From RYN-230 sp963793825 (lineage in GTDB: Bacteria > Actinomycetota > Actinomycetes > Streptosporangiales > Streptosporangiaceae): a DNA stretch of 64,000 bases. Every line of letters begins with the position of its first letter. The stretch's first letter is position 1. Location of the stretch: positions 1,116,001 through 1,180,000 of the forward strand of contig CAWCBE010000007.1 in NCBI GenBank assembly GCA_963793825.1, read 5' to 3'. The translations under genes were made by a program, and so were the position numbers. The notes under the pieces are model-generated. The model was not told where the DNA came from and made no database searches. It saw only the letters and a list, made by a program, of their open reading frames with translations. Positions 26,877 to 35,734 of this stretch are shown in pieces.

Positions 26877-27540
26877 TCATCTGGCGGCCGGTTTCACCCA
26901 GGCCCAGTGTGCGAAGTACTGCGGCTTTGATGCCGCCGCGTCCGCCAGCTTCCTGGTCGCTTTCGTCCAGGAGCTGTGCTTCTTGTACTTGCTCATGATC
27001 CAGCGCAGCAGGTAGGTGTTGATGCGCCGGAGCACGGGATGCAGCGCCGAGCCGTAGAAGGCTCCGTAGTAGCCCATCCAGCCGGACTTTCGGGTTGATC
27101 AGCTTCGCGATCTCCCGTCCGTCCGAGTTGACCCAGCGGTGCAGCCGCCAGGACCGGATCTCGGCACTGACCTTCTTCAGGGCTTCCTTGCTGATCGCAG
27201 GCTGGAACGAGGTGAACCGCCCCCCGTCTTTCCGCCGCGCCCGCCTTGGCCGGAACGTGAACCCGAGGAACGTGAACGACGTGTGCTCATGCGAGCCGCG
27301 CCGGTTGCTGTCCTTGCAGTACACGATCCTGGTCTTGTCCGGATGCAGCGCCAGCCCGACTTCCGCCATCCGCTCGTGCAGCGCGGCCAGGACCTTGCGG
27401 GCCTGGTACTCGCTGGTGCAGTGAATCACGCCGTCGTCCGCGTAGCGCTCGAATTCCACGGCCGGGAACTCGCGCCCCAGCCACAGGTCGAACGCGTAAT
27501 GCATGAACAGGTTGGCGATCACGGGTGAAATAGCAGATCC
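26877..27540 (-). pseudogene. Group II intron reverse transcriptase/maturase, truncated and frameshifted
   Basis: The frame starts inside the RT domain (GSAISPVIANLFMHYAFDLW), keeps the catalytic FERYADDGVIHC box, the following HPDKTRIVYCKD and TFLGFTFRPRRAR segments and the start of the thumb/X domain. Near 27085 the reading frame changes; the family's continuation (MGYYGAFYGSALHPVLRRIN .. MSKYKKHSSWTKATRKL) runs in another frame to a stop at 26877. The N-terminal ~half is missing. It cannot support splicing on its own. Confidence 0.85.
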
Positions 27541-27622
27541 TTATGAGCAGTGCCGGGTTATGCGCAGCGCTGGCCTGCTCGCCCTGGTGACAGCGATGCC
27601 GGGGACCGAGCGCTGCACATAA
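27541..27622. repeat. Three 13-14-bp repeats at the edge of a recombinase element
   Basis: TTATGAGCAGTGCC (27541-27554), TTATGCGCAGCGCT (27558-27571) and, inverted, AGCGCTGCACATAA (27609-27622) are variants of one motif. They begin exactly where the group II intron is cut and lie 65 bases upstream of the tyrosine recombinase gene. The arrangement resembles recombinase arm/core binding sites. Confidence 0.55.
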
Positions 27623-27686
27623 TCGCGGACGATCCGATCAGCGGTCCGGCATGGTGCCGGGCCAGCATGATCGGAGGTCAGCTGTC

Positions 27687-28320
27687 ATGGCGGCTTTGCC
27701 TGCGCTGGTGTCGGGCCTGGAGGCGGAGCTACGGCGCCTGGGCTACAAGGACTCAACGCTTGTCTGGTACCGGAGCTGCTGGCGGCGGATGCAGAAGCAC
27801 TTCGCCGCCCGTGGCATCGAGGAGTTCTCCCTGGACGCGGCGATGGCGTGGGTTGATGAGGCGTGCGGCTTCTTCGGCAAGGAGCAGGCCGGCACGCTGA
27901 AGCGAACCGGCGTGTACTTGTTCAGGGTTGCTTAGATGCTGGGCGAGTACGAGGCGCACGGGGCGGTGCTGCGCCGCTATAACCGGTCGGTGAGCAAGCT
28001 GGACGCCCCCGGCGCCGAGACGATCGCCCGGTTCCAGGCGCACCTTCGTGCCGCTGACCGCTCGGTGTCAACGGTGCGCACCTACGGGACGATCACCGGG
28101 GAGTTCGTCGCGTTCACCGGCACCCGCGGCGGGCTGGCCTGCTGCGACGCCGCGACGATCGAGGCGTTCGTCGCGACGCTGGCCGGCTACCAGGCCAAGA
28201 CTGTCGAGCAGAAACTGTGCGCTCTGCGGTCGTTTCTGCGGTTCGCCTCCGCCGAGGGCCTCGTGGATGCCGCGTGCCTGCTGGCGGTCCCGGCAGCCCG
28301 CTCGGCCAGGCAGGCTCGGC
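27687..28320 (+). pseudogene. Tyrosine recombinase/integrase, N-terminal domains, with nonsense codon
   Basis: ATG 27687 (MAALPALVSGLEAELRRLGY) begins a SAM-like core-binding region; at 27933 a TAG interrupts (..YLFRVA, stop, MLGEYEAHG) and the frame continues with a second core-binding domain (GAETIARFQAHLRAADRSVS, QAKTVEQKLCALRSFLRFAS). The sequence leaves the integrase at ~28320, before any catalytic R-H-R-Y residue, where an ISL3 fragment starts. The gene is therefore dead. It resembles the two-domain recombinases of Tn554-like elements. Confidence 0.75.
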
Positions 28321-28923
28321 ATACGCTGACGCGCGGTCCCGGCAGATGACCTGCACCCCAGGATGCGCAGCCAGCCAGTCTGCCACGACCTGGGCATGGC
28401 GGCCAGCCAGCAGGTCCACCGGCCGCCGGGTGACCATATCTGCCAGCACAGTCCCGTAGCTCTTGCCGCGGCGCAGCGCGAAATCATCGATGCCCAGCAC
28501 CACAGGCGTGGCCAGAACCGGTTCGGGCAGCGCCCGGACCAGGCGCAGCAGCGTCGCCCGCCCTGCCGCGACCCCGGCCGCCGCAGCCAGCCTTGCCCCG
28601 GCACGGCCACCCAGCGCCAGGCCGATCGCCTCCAGCAGCCGCCTGGCCACCGGGGTGCGGCGGCCATATCTCCAGGTCAGGCCGGGAACCTGCTCGACGA
28701 ACGTCCGCCTTGCGCAACCCGCTGCAGGGCAGAAGAACCGCCGCACTGTCAGGTGGATGACCACCGGCTGGCCGGCCACCGCCACATCGTCCAGGTGCCG
28801 CCGGTAGCGGCTGTGCACCCGGGAAGCCACCGTCCCGCACGACCGGCAGCACGCTGTCACCGCAGCCACCCGGCCCCAGATCTCCACGGACCCCGCCGAC
28901 CGCTCCACCCGCTCAACCATCAC
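28317..28923 (-). pseudogene. ISL3 family transposase, N-terminal fragment
   Basis: Reads MVERVERSAGSVEIWGRVAA, a zinc-binding region (ACCRSCG..CPAAGCARRTF), and the DDE core start (VVLGIDDFALRRGKSYGTVL, GVQVICRDRASAYAE). After YAE the frame runs into antisense of the integrase, so the second half of the transposase including the other catalytic residues is gone. Start is uncertain: the frame is open further upstream to ~28970. Confidence 0.75.
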
Positions 28924-30272
28924 GCCGTCTAAATGCGGGAACAGAACACCAAGATCATCGAAGTTGCACCCGGCATATCCTCACAGACCACACCAGATGG
29001 CAACCGTCACTCACGCAAAGTGAGCCAGAGCCCGGCAGGGCGCTCCACGCCGTCACCTCGGGCGCGCCGCCGGGTGGCAAAGGACTGTAATCTCAACGGT
29101 GTAACTCCTGGAACTGAGGAGACACCAGTGACTGATGTGATCGACGGCCAGAGCCCTGAACCGGCGGAGCTGTCAGCGGCTGATGAGCAGCTGCTGCGGG
29201 AGCTTACCGAGCGGGCCCGCACCGGCGGGCTGAAGCTGAGCGGCGAGGGCGGGCTGCTGGGCAAGCTGACCAAGATGGTGGTCGAGGGTGCCCTGGAAGG
29301 CGAGATGGATGACCATCTCGGCTACGGCAAGCACGACCCGGCGGGCCGTAATGGCAGCAATTCCCGCAACGGGCACCGGGCCAAGACAGTGCTCACTGAT
29401 ACCGGGCCGGTGGAAATCACCGTGCCGCGGGATCGCGATGCCAGCTTCGAGCCAAAGATTGTCGCCAAGAGGCAGCGGCGGCTGACCGGGGTCGACGAGA
29501 TCGTGATTTCCCTGTCCGCGAAAGGACTGACGCATGGGGAGATCGCCGCGCACCTGGCCGAGGTCTACGGCGCCGAGGTCTCCAAACAGACGATCACCAC
29601 AATCACCGACCGCGTCATGGACGGCATGGCCGGATGGCAGAGCCCGGCCACTCGACCCGGTATACGCCGTCGTGTTCATCGATGCCATTAACGTCAAGAT
29701 CCGGGAGGGCCAGGTCGCCAACCGCCCCATCTACCTCGCCCTCGGCGTCACCGTCGATGGCGAACGGGATGTCCTGGGGCTATGGGCTGGCGAGCACGGC
29801 GACGGCGAGGGCGCCAAGTTCTGGCTGCGGGTCCTCTCGGAGATCAAGAACCGCGGCACGCGGGATGTGTGCATGCTCGTCTGCGACGGCCTCAAGGGCC
29901 TGCCCGATGCTGTAAACGCCGTCTGGGAGAAGACGATCGTGCAAACCTGCATCGTGCATCTCCTGCGTAATTCATTCAAGTACGCATCGAAAAGGGACTG
30001 GGCGCAAATCGCAAAAGACCTCAAGCCTGTTTACACCGCGGCGTCCGAGGCGGAGGCACTGGACCGGTTCGCAGAGTTCTCCGGTAAATGGGAGAAACGC
30101 TACCCCGCTATCATACGGCTGTGGGAGAACGCGTGGGCGGAATTCGTGCCGTTCCTGCAGTTTGACCGGGAAATAAGGACGGTGATCTGCACGACGAATG
30201 CGATCGAGTCGATCAACGCCCGGCTGCGGCGGGCGGTGAACGCCCGCGGCCACTTCCCCACGGAGCAGGCCG

Positions 30273-31522
30273 GGTGGATTCAACCGGTCAACGCAACACC
30301 GGGTTGTTCGTATGGGTCGCAGAGTAGTTGGTCGAGCGCCTCCGCGGGTGTCCGCCAGGCGAGTCGTTTGCGGGGCCGGCGGTTGAGCTGGGCGGCGACG
30401 AACTCGAGGTAGTCACGGTGGTAGCCGGAAAGGTCCGTGCCTTTGGGGAAGTACTGGCGCAGAAGCCCATTCGTGTTCTCGTTCGTGCCGCGTTGCCAAG
30501 GAGCGTGCGGATCGCAGAAGTAGATGTCCAGATCGGTGGCGGCGGCGATCTGCACGTGGTTGCGCATCTCCATCCCCTGGTCCCAGGTCAAGGTCCGGCG
30601 CAGTGTGCCCGGAAGCGACGCCATCGCCTCGGTCATTGCGTCCTGGACCTCCACGGCTCCGTGGGCCTGCGGCAGGTGCAGCAGCATGACGTAGCCGGTG
30701 GTTCGTTCGACCAGGGTCCCGATCGCGGACTTGTTCACCGAGCCGGTGATCAGGTCACCCTCCCAATGGCCCGGCACGGCGCGGTCGGCCACCTCGGCCG
30801 GGCGTTCGCTGATATTGACCATGCCCGCGATCCGGCCGCGACGCTCTGCGGCCTTGCGGTGAGGCTTGCGCAGCGCCCGGCCGGTGCGCAGGCAAGCCGC
30901 CAGGTCTCGCCGCAGCGCGCCGCGTCCTTGCACGTACAGGCTCTGGTAGATGGTCTCGTGAGACACCCGCATCTCCACCTCGGCGGGGAAGTCAGCAGCA
31001 GACGCCAGCTGATCTGCTCGGGGCTGTCCTTCAACAGCAGCCTCTGCTGGACATGCTCACGCAACCTGGCGTTGCCGCCAGCAGCGCGACCTTCGGCCGC
31101 CGGGCCGCGCGTCGGCAGCCGCCTGGGCGACGGTGGCCGGTACCGCTCTTGCGGCGCACCGTCCCCGGCACAGCTCCCGGCTGATCGTGACGGCGGGCGG
31201 CCCAGTGCACGGGCGATCATCCGGACTCCGTGCCAGCGGCCCTCCGGCAGGCGATCTCCTCACGTTCGGCGAACGTCAACCTGAACGGCAACGACCCAGC
31301 GTCATGAACGGGCTCAACAGGCGGCATCACCCCGCCAGCGTTCCGGAACCACCGCCACGTAACGGTTCTCGACACGCCACGGCGTCCGCTGCCTCGCCGG
31401 GGACCTCGCCCGCCCGGATCAGCGACCAGTACTGCCGCTGAACCTCCACCCGAATCGCTGGGCGACCCAGATCACGCACCTCACCTCTCAGGCAAGGTGT
31501 TGCGTTGACCGGTTGAATCACC
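30273..31522 (-). mobile_element. IS30-type element nested in IS256 copy 2
   Basis: Near-perfect terminal repeats: GATTCAACCGGTCAACGCAA from the left end and its complement at the right end (31500-31522). Removing it joins GAGCAGGCCG to CGATGAAG, exactly as in IS256 copy 1. The target duplication is CG (30271-30272, 31523-31524). Confidence 0.85.
30280..31500 (-). pseudogene. IS30 family transposase, multiple frameshifts in N-terminal half
   Basis: The C-terminal 232 residues (from 30978) are one frame and hold the IS30 DDE core: GHWEGDLITGSVNKSAIGTL, RRTLTWDQGMEMRNH and PWQRGTNENTNGLLRQYFPK. The N-terminal part is spread over at least three frames: VRDLGRPAIRVEVQRQYWSL (31327-31521), TISRELCRG (around 31180) and ARLREHVQQRLLLKDSPEQI (around 31050). 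It is therefore inactive unless the indels are sequence errors. Confidence 0.85.
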
Positions 31523-31710
31523 CGCGATGAAGTGCCTCTACCTCGCGATCATGAGCCTCGACCCGACCGGGAAGGGCCGCAAACGGTGGACCAACCGGTG
31601 GAAAGCCGCCTTGAACGCGTTCGACATCACCTTCGATGGCCGCCTCAGCGCGGGCAGGCTCTCCTTCTTCACGTCGGCAGGAAACTAACAACCAAGATCA
31701 GTTACACCGT

Positions 31711-32914
31711 CTAGTTGACAGACCCGGTGGCAGCGGCTGCGGGGGCCATGGGCTGTGGCGCTGGCCGCGGTGGCGGTAGCGTCAGATCTGCGGGTCCGGG
31801 AAGTGGCTGATCCGAAGTGCCGGTGTCCGGGGACAGGCCGGCCGCGCTGGATATCAGAGACGCCCCGGGGTACCCTCCCGGGCCCGCTTCTTCCTGGCTG
31901 CGGGCGTCGGCGGCCAGCTGCCGGTAGACGGCATCGGACAGGCGGCGCCGCAGGCACCGCATCGCTTCCATCGGGGTTTTCCCGGCGGCGAGCTTGCGGC
32001 GGTAGTAAGCCCGGCCTGCAGTGTCGTGGCGGAGCTGGACGATCCCGGCGATATAGGGCACGTGGTTGAGGCGGCGGTTTCCCGCGCGGGAAAGCCGGTA
32101 GCGGATGTGCTGGCCGCTGGAGGCATCGATGGGAGCGGTGCCGGTCCAGGACGCGAAGTGATTGCGGTCCGGGAAGCGGCTGACGTCGCCGACGTCGGCG
32201 AGGATCCGGGCGGCGCCGGCCGGGCCGATGCCGTAGATATCCATCAGGTGTGATCCGGTGGCCTGGACCGCGGCTTTGAGCTCGGCTTTCATCGCCTTGA
32301 GCTTGGCGTCCAGGCGGTGCAGGTCCTCCAGTTCCTCCGCCGCCATCCGGCGGCGGGTCTTCCCGGCCAGGTCGCGGGGGCGGACGGTGGCCAGCAGGGC
32401 CTGGTACTGGCGGGCGGACTTCTTCACCGGCGCCCCGCCGGGGACCAGGTCCAGGAACAGCCGGTGCAGCCGGTTCAGGGCCTGGTTGCGGGCGCGGGAC
32501 AGTTCATCGCGGCCGCCGCAGCATCCGCAGCACCATCAGCTCCGGATTAACCCGGACCTCACGCAGTCCCTTGTCCCGCAAGGCGACCATGACGATCGCG
32601 TGCGCGTCCGCGGCGTCTGTCTTGCGGCCCTGCCCGGTATCGAAGACCCGGGCGCGGGCGGCCAGCTTGGCGGGCACATCCAGCACCCGCTCCCCGCTGG
32701 CCAGCAGCCGCTGCGCCAGCGGACGGCCGATCCCGTTCGCGCCTTCCACCGCCCAGACCCGCTCCGGCCACTGCCGCGCGACCTCCAGCAGCTGCCGGTA
32801 GCTGCGCGCATCGGTGGCGAACTGACCGGTGGCGCGCAGGATTTCCCGGTTGTCCCGGGCCTCGATCGTCACGGACAGCTTGTGCGGGCCGGCCCCGATG
32901 ATCACCCTGTCCAT
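31711..32914 (-). pseudogene. IS110 family transposase, frameshifted, tail cut by IS256
   Basis: N-terminal frame 32914-32504 (MDRVIIGAGPHKLSVTIEAR .. AVEGANGIGRPLAQRLL .. GRKTDAADAHAIVMVALRD) is followed by a one-base shift near 32510 and the rest in a second frame to 31711 (YGIGPAGAARILADVGDVSR, HIRYRLSRAGNRRLNHVPYI). The first DEDD aspartate, normally GxDPHK, reads G-A-G-P-H-K, so a catalytic residue is lost as well. The original C-terminus continues on the far side of IS256 copy 2 (29073 downward, ..RRRARGDGVERPAGLWLTLR). The Ser-containing C-terminal motif is kept. Confidence 0.8.
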
Positions 32915-33220
32915 CAGGATGCCTCCTCACCCTGCGCGGATCACCTTGCCGGCGAGGACGGGCAACGCCATTTCGAGCTGGGCAAACCCTTCTTGAGCCA
33001 CGCCCCCGCCACGGCACCCGGCCAGGACGCACGCCAGAAAAGAGCCACACCTGCAGTCCAGGCGGGCAGCCGCAAGAAAGAGCGACCCGGCCGGGCACCT
33101 CCACCCGAGCCTGCGCTGACCCGGGCAGCCATGGAAGACACAAATAGCCGCCGATCGGTCGTGGGTGCTTCCGGGTGAGAGGGCCAAATGCGAGCGCCGT
33201 TGACACACGGTGTCGGTCGC
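32915..33220. other. Leader of the broken IS110 and gap to the GNAT gene
   Basis: About 300 bases upstream of the IS110 start on the minus strand, without a gene. By family knowledge the left non-coding end of IS110 elements encodes the bridge RNA; I cannot delimit one here. Confidence 0.3.
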
Positions 33221-33570
33221 TCATCGGCTCGATGATCGGCGAGCTGCCCATTCGTGGTCGAGGATGGACATCAGCACCTCGTCGTACCAGTGCCCGTCGT
33301 GCAGCACCGATTCGCGGCGGCCGCCCTCCTCGACGAATTCCGCCTTCTGGTAGGCGCGGATTCCGGCGGGGTTGAATGGGGCTACGTCGAGCTGGAGACG
33401 GTGCAAGCCCAGCTCGCGGAACGCGTAGTCAACGATGACGCGCATCGCGTCCGTGCCGTAGCCGCGGCCGATGTGTTCACGGCCGAGGGCGATCCCGAGG
33501 GTCGCGCACCGGTCCTTGGGGGTCGCGCCCCACAACCCGATGTGGCCGGCCAGCACCGGTGGGTCCTCGG

Positions 33571-34995
33571 CAGGGCTCCGGCGTGTTCCGTGATTGTCCG
33601 TTTGTGTCCTAGTCGAGGCCGTGGAGGCGGAGGGCTTCGGCGGGGGTGGTGTGGTCGCGCCGTCCTTCGGGGACGTGCAGGTAGCCGGCGTCTTTGATGG
33701 CTGCGATGATCGCGGCGCGGATGGTGGCCAGGTTGACGGGGCCGCTGCCGGTGCGGCTGGCCGCGGTGTCCTCGGTGAATGACACGTCCCGGATGTGATG
33801 ATGCGCCTCGATGGTCCAGTGCTCGCGGACGAGCCGGGCGAGGTCGCGCGCGGTGGCCTGCGCGCTGGTCAGGCTGGTGATGGCGTAGACGGTCTCGCGG
33901 GAGGTCTTCCCGGTGGCCGTGTCCTGCCGCCAGCGGGTGATCTTGATGGCCTGGCGGGCGAACGGGAAGTCCAGGCCTTTGACGTGCGCGGTCTTGAGGG
34001 TGCGGGTCTCCAGGCGGCCGTGCCCGGTGTCGCGGGTCGTGCTGCCGGCCGGGACCTGCCGCCAGGGCAGCGCCTTGACCCGGGCGTACAGCAGCGGCTG
34101 GTTAGCCTTCACCACGGCGATGTACTGGCCGTTCTTCTCCGCTGCCAGCCAGCCCAGGTTCGCCCGCACCGTGTGCAGCGCATCGAAAGTCACCACGGCA
34201 CCAGCCAGGTCCAGGGGCTGCAGGAGTGCGGTGAAATGGCTGGTCTCGTTGTGCTTGACGTCAACCTCAAGGTGGTCCAGGAGGCGGCCGCCGTGCTCGG
34301 CGGCGCCGAGGAGGTGCACCCGGGTGCCGTCGCCGCGGCGGGCCCCGCGGGAAGTCTTGCCATCGACCGCCACGGCCCGTAACCCGCCGCGGGCTGCTGC
34401 TTTCACCTCCTGGGCCGCGCGCCGGGCCCGGTAGCCGCGCACGCCGCCCCGGGACGCGGCGCCAGGGCGCCGCGGCCGGCGGGGGTGCCCTGGCGGTCCT
34501 AGGAGAGCCCGGGTCAGGGCCCGCGGGTCCAGCTTGTCCAGCACCACCCGGATCGTTTTCTCATCCGGTGCCCGGTACCGGCCGGCAACCGGGTCCCACG
34601 GGGCGCGCAGCCGGGCCAGGTCTTCTTGGCTCGCCCGCCTGGTCCACTGCCCGACCGCGGTCAGCCGGTCATTCCCGGCCGCAGTGAACGCGCACACCGC
34701 GATCGCGATCAGGCAGGCCAGCGGGTAAATCCTCCCCTGCGGGGACCGCGGGTCCGGCAACGCCTCCAGCCGCTGCCACGCACCAGCCGCCAGATCCTGC
34801 CCGCCGTGCCCGGACTCGACCACGCGCGCCCCGGCGCGCGACAATGCCACTGCGGGCACGCCACACCTCGTTCACGTAGACCTCAGAGACCTACATGATC
34901 ACGTGGCGTGCCCGTACCCACAAACCGTGCGAAGCCGTCTCATTCGTCCGCATACCTGGCAAACCAGGCTAAGTCGGGAACAAGCCGGAGCCCTG
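33571..34995 (-). mobile_element. ISAs1-type element with perfect 10-bp target duplication
   Basis: Inverted ends CAGGGCTCCGGC (33571) and GCCGGAGCCCTG (to 34995). Flanks GGGTCCTCGG at 33561-33570 and 34996-35005 are identical. Length 1,425 bp. Confidence 0.85.
33609..34859 (-). CDS. ISAs1 family transposase
   Basis: A 416-residue intact protein. It shows the DDE_Tnp_1-associated N-terminal domain (WQRLEALPDPRSPQGRIYPL ACLIAIAVCA), then LRAVAVDGKTSRGARRGDGT with the first Asp, VVTFDALHTVRANLGWLAAE with the second, and VREHWTIEAHHHIRDVSFTE with the Glu, the standard ISAs1 layout. Start GTG 34859. It is likely functional and has inserted into the GNAT gene. Confidence 0.92.
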   Translation of the reverse strand: MPAVALSRAGARVVESGHGGQDLAAGAWQRLEALPDPRSPQGRIYPLACLIAIAVCAFTAAGNDRLTAVGQWTRRASQEDLARLRAPWDPVAGRYRAPDEKTIRVVLDKLDPRALTRALLGPPGHPRRPRRPGAASRGGVRGYRARRAAQEVKAAARGGLRAVAVDGKTSRGARRGDGTRVHLLGAAEHGGRLLDHLEVDVKHNETSHFTALLQPLDLAGAVVTFDALHTVRANLGWLAAEKNGQYIAVVKANQPLLYARVKALPWRQVPAGSTTRDTGHGRLETRTLKTAHVKGLDFPFARQAIKITRWRQDTATGKTSRETVYAITSLTSAQATARDLARLVREHWTIEAHHHIRDVSFTEDTAASRTGSGPVNLATIRAAIIAAIKDAGYLHVPEGRRDHTTPAEALRLHGLD

Positions 34996-35251
34996 GGGTC
35001 CTCGGGCGTCTCGATGGCGAAGCCGAGGTTGCCGTTCTCGTTCGCGCTCCATTTCGCGGTGCGCTCCTTCGCCGCGGCCTCTGATGGCGGGGCCACCCAG
35101 TGGGACAGCGTGGCCATGCGCCCGGGATCCATGTCCCACTTCGCGAGCGTAGGCAGGTCATCATCACGCACCCCCTGCAGCCGCACCCGTTCCCGGCGAG
35201 GATCGAGTCGCCGTAGCCGAAGGCGCCGGAAACATCGGTGAGTTCGGTCAT

Positions 35252-35734
35252 GTGGGTGATACTGCCGCATGCCAGACCGGCGATGTGATCCGGTCCCTGC
35301 CGCGCGAGGGCGGCACCGCACGCTGCTCGCCCTTAGGTCTGTGCATTCCAGCGTTTCCGCCAGATTCTGCAAAGCTGCCAGGCAAGCCTCATCATCCAGC
35401 GGCGCGATTATGCGCCGCGCGTTCATCGGCCAACGTCCGCATCTAGCCGCCGACCAGACGGCGGCAGATTGTTGTGGCTCAAGCCGGACCGGCCCACGAG
35501 TTGGGGCGCTGAGGCGGCGACGGACCGTCTGCCGGGCCTGCACTGTCTGTCCTGCCGGGCTGGATTCTGTTCAGGGCGGACCCATCAGGCGTGTCCGCTG
35601 CGGAGGCTGGCCGGATCATCGTGCGGTGCTCGGTGGTCATGCCAGGCTGTGACCAGCGCCTGCTGAGGAAGGGGTGCTTGCGGGCCTGGGGTGGCTGCCA
35701 TCTGGGTGGGCACGCGGGAGATGAGGAGCTGGGT
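35252..35734. other. Divergent gap between GNAT remnant and DUF2254 gene
   Basis: About 480 bases. The open frame running into the DUF2254 gene has no coding character before the ATG at 35735. No RNA gene or repeat recognised. Confidence 0.4.

Larger units (their letters stand above)
26798..27540 (-). mobile_element. Group II intron, 3' portion only
   Basis: Minus-strand order is maturase C-terminal half, domain V (26864-26831), then a strong hairpin AGCCCGGGGG..CCCCCGGGCT (26824-26798) in the place of domain VI. The 5' part (domains I-III and the first part of the maturase) is missing: sequence stops being intron exactly at 27540, where recombinase-site repeats begin. Confidence 0.7.
29128..31688 (+). 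pseudogene. IS256 transposase copy 2, frameshifted and interrupted
   Basis: The GTG start and ~170 residues match copy 1 closely. At ~29641 one extra base (CAGAGCCCGG versus CAGAACCGG in copy 1) shifts the frame; the rest of the core follows in the new frame (LDPVYAVVFIDAINVKIREG .. HFPTEQA) until the IS30 insertion at 30272. The tail (AMKCLYLAIMSLDPTGKGRK ..) resumes at 31525 and ends LSFFTSAGN at 31688. No functional transposase can be made. Confidence 0.9.
29081..31725 (+). mobile_element. IS256-type element, copy 2, carrying a nested IS30
   Basis: Ends match copy 1 (ACGGTGTAACT in both terminal repeats). Flanks GGTGGCAA (29073-29080) and GGTGGCAG (31726-31733) agree at 7 of 8 positions. 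It lies inside the 3' end of an IS110 transposase gene on the other strand and is itself split at 30272/31523 by an IS30-type element. Confidence 0.8.
33221..35251 (-). pseudogene. GNAT acetyltransferase gene split by an ISAs1 element
   Basis: The 5' part starts at ATG 35251 (MTELTDVSGAFGYGDSILAG), shifts frame near 35198, then reads VRLQGVRDDDLPTLAKWDMD and NLGFAIETPEDP before the IS at 34995. The 3' part (33560-33221) reads PVLAGHIGLWGATPKDRCAT, LGREHIGRGYGTDAMRVIVD, QLDVAPFNPAGIRAYQKAEF, a RimJ/RimL-type GNAT with the acetyl-CoA loop (GREHIGRGYG). Removing the IS and one 10-bp duplicate rejoins them, but the 5' frameshift remains. Broken twice. Confidence 0.85.

Noticed and set aside
28114..28316. 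C-terminal part of the ISL3 frame
   Set aside because: After YAE the residues are antisense of the integrase gene and no longer ISL3.
35591..35734. 48-codon extension of the DUF2254 gene
   Set aside because: No coding character; a strong RBS and family start lie at 35735.
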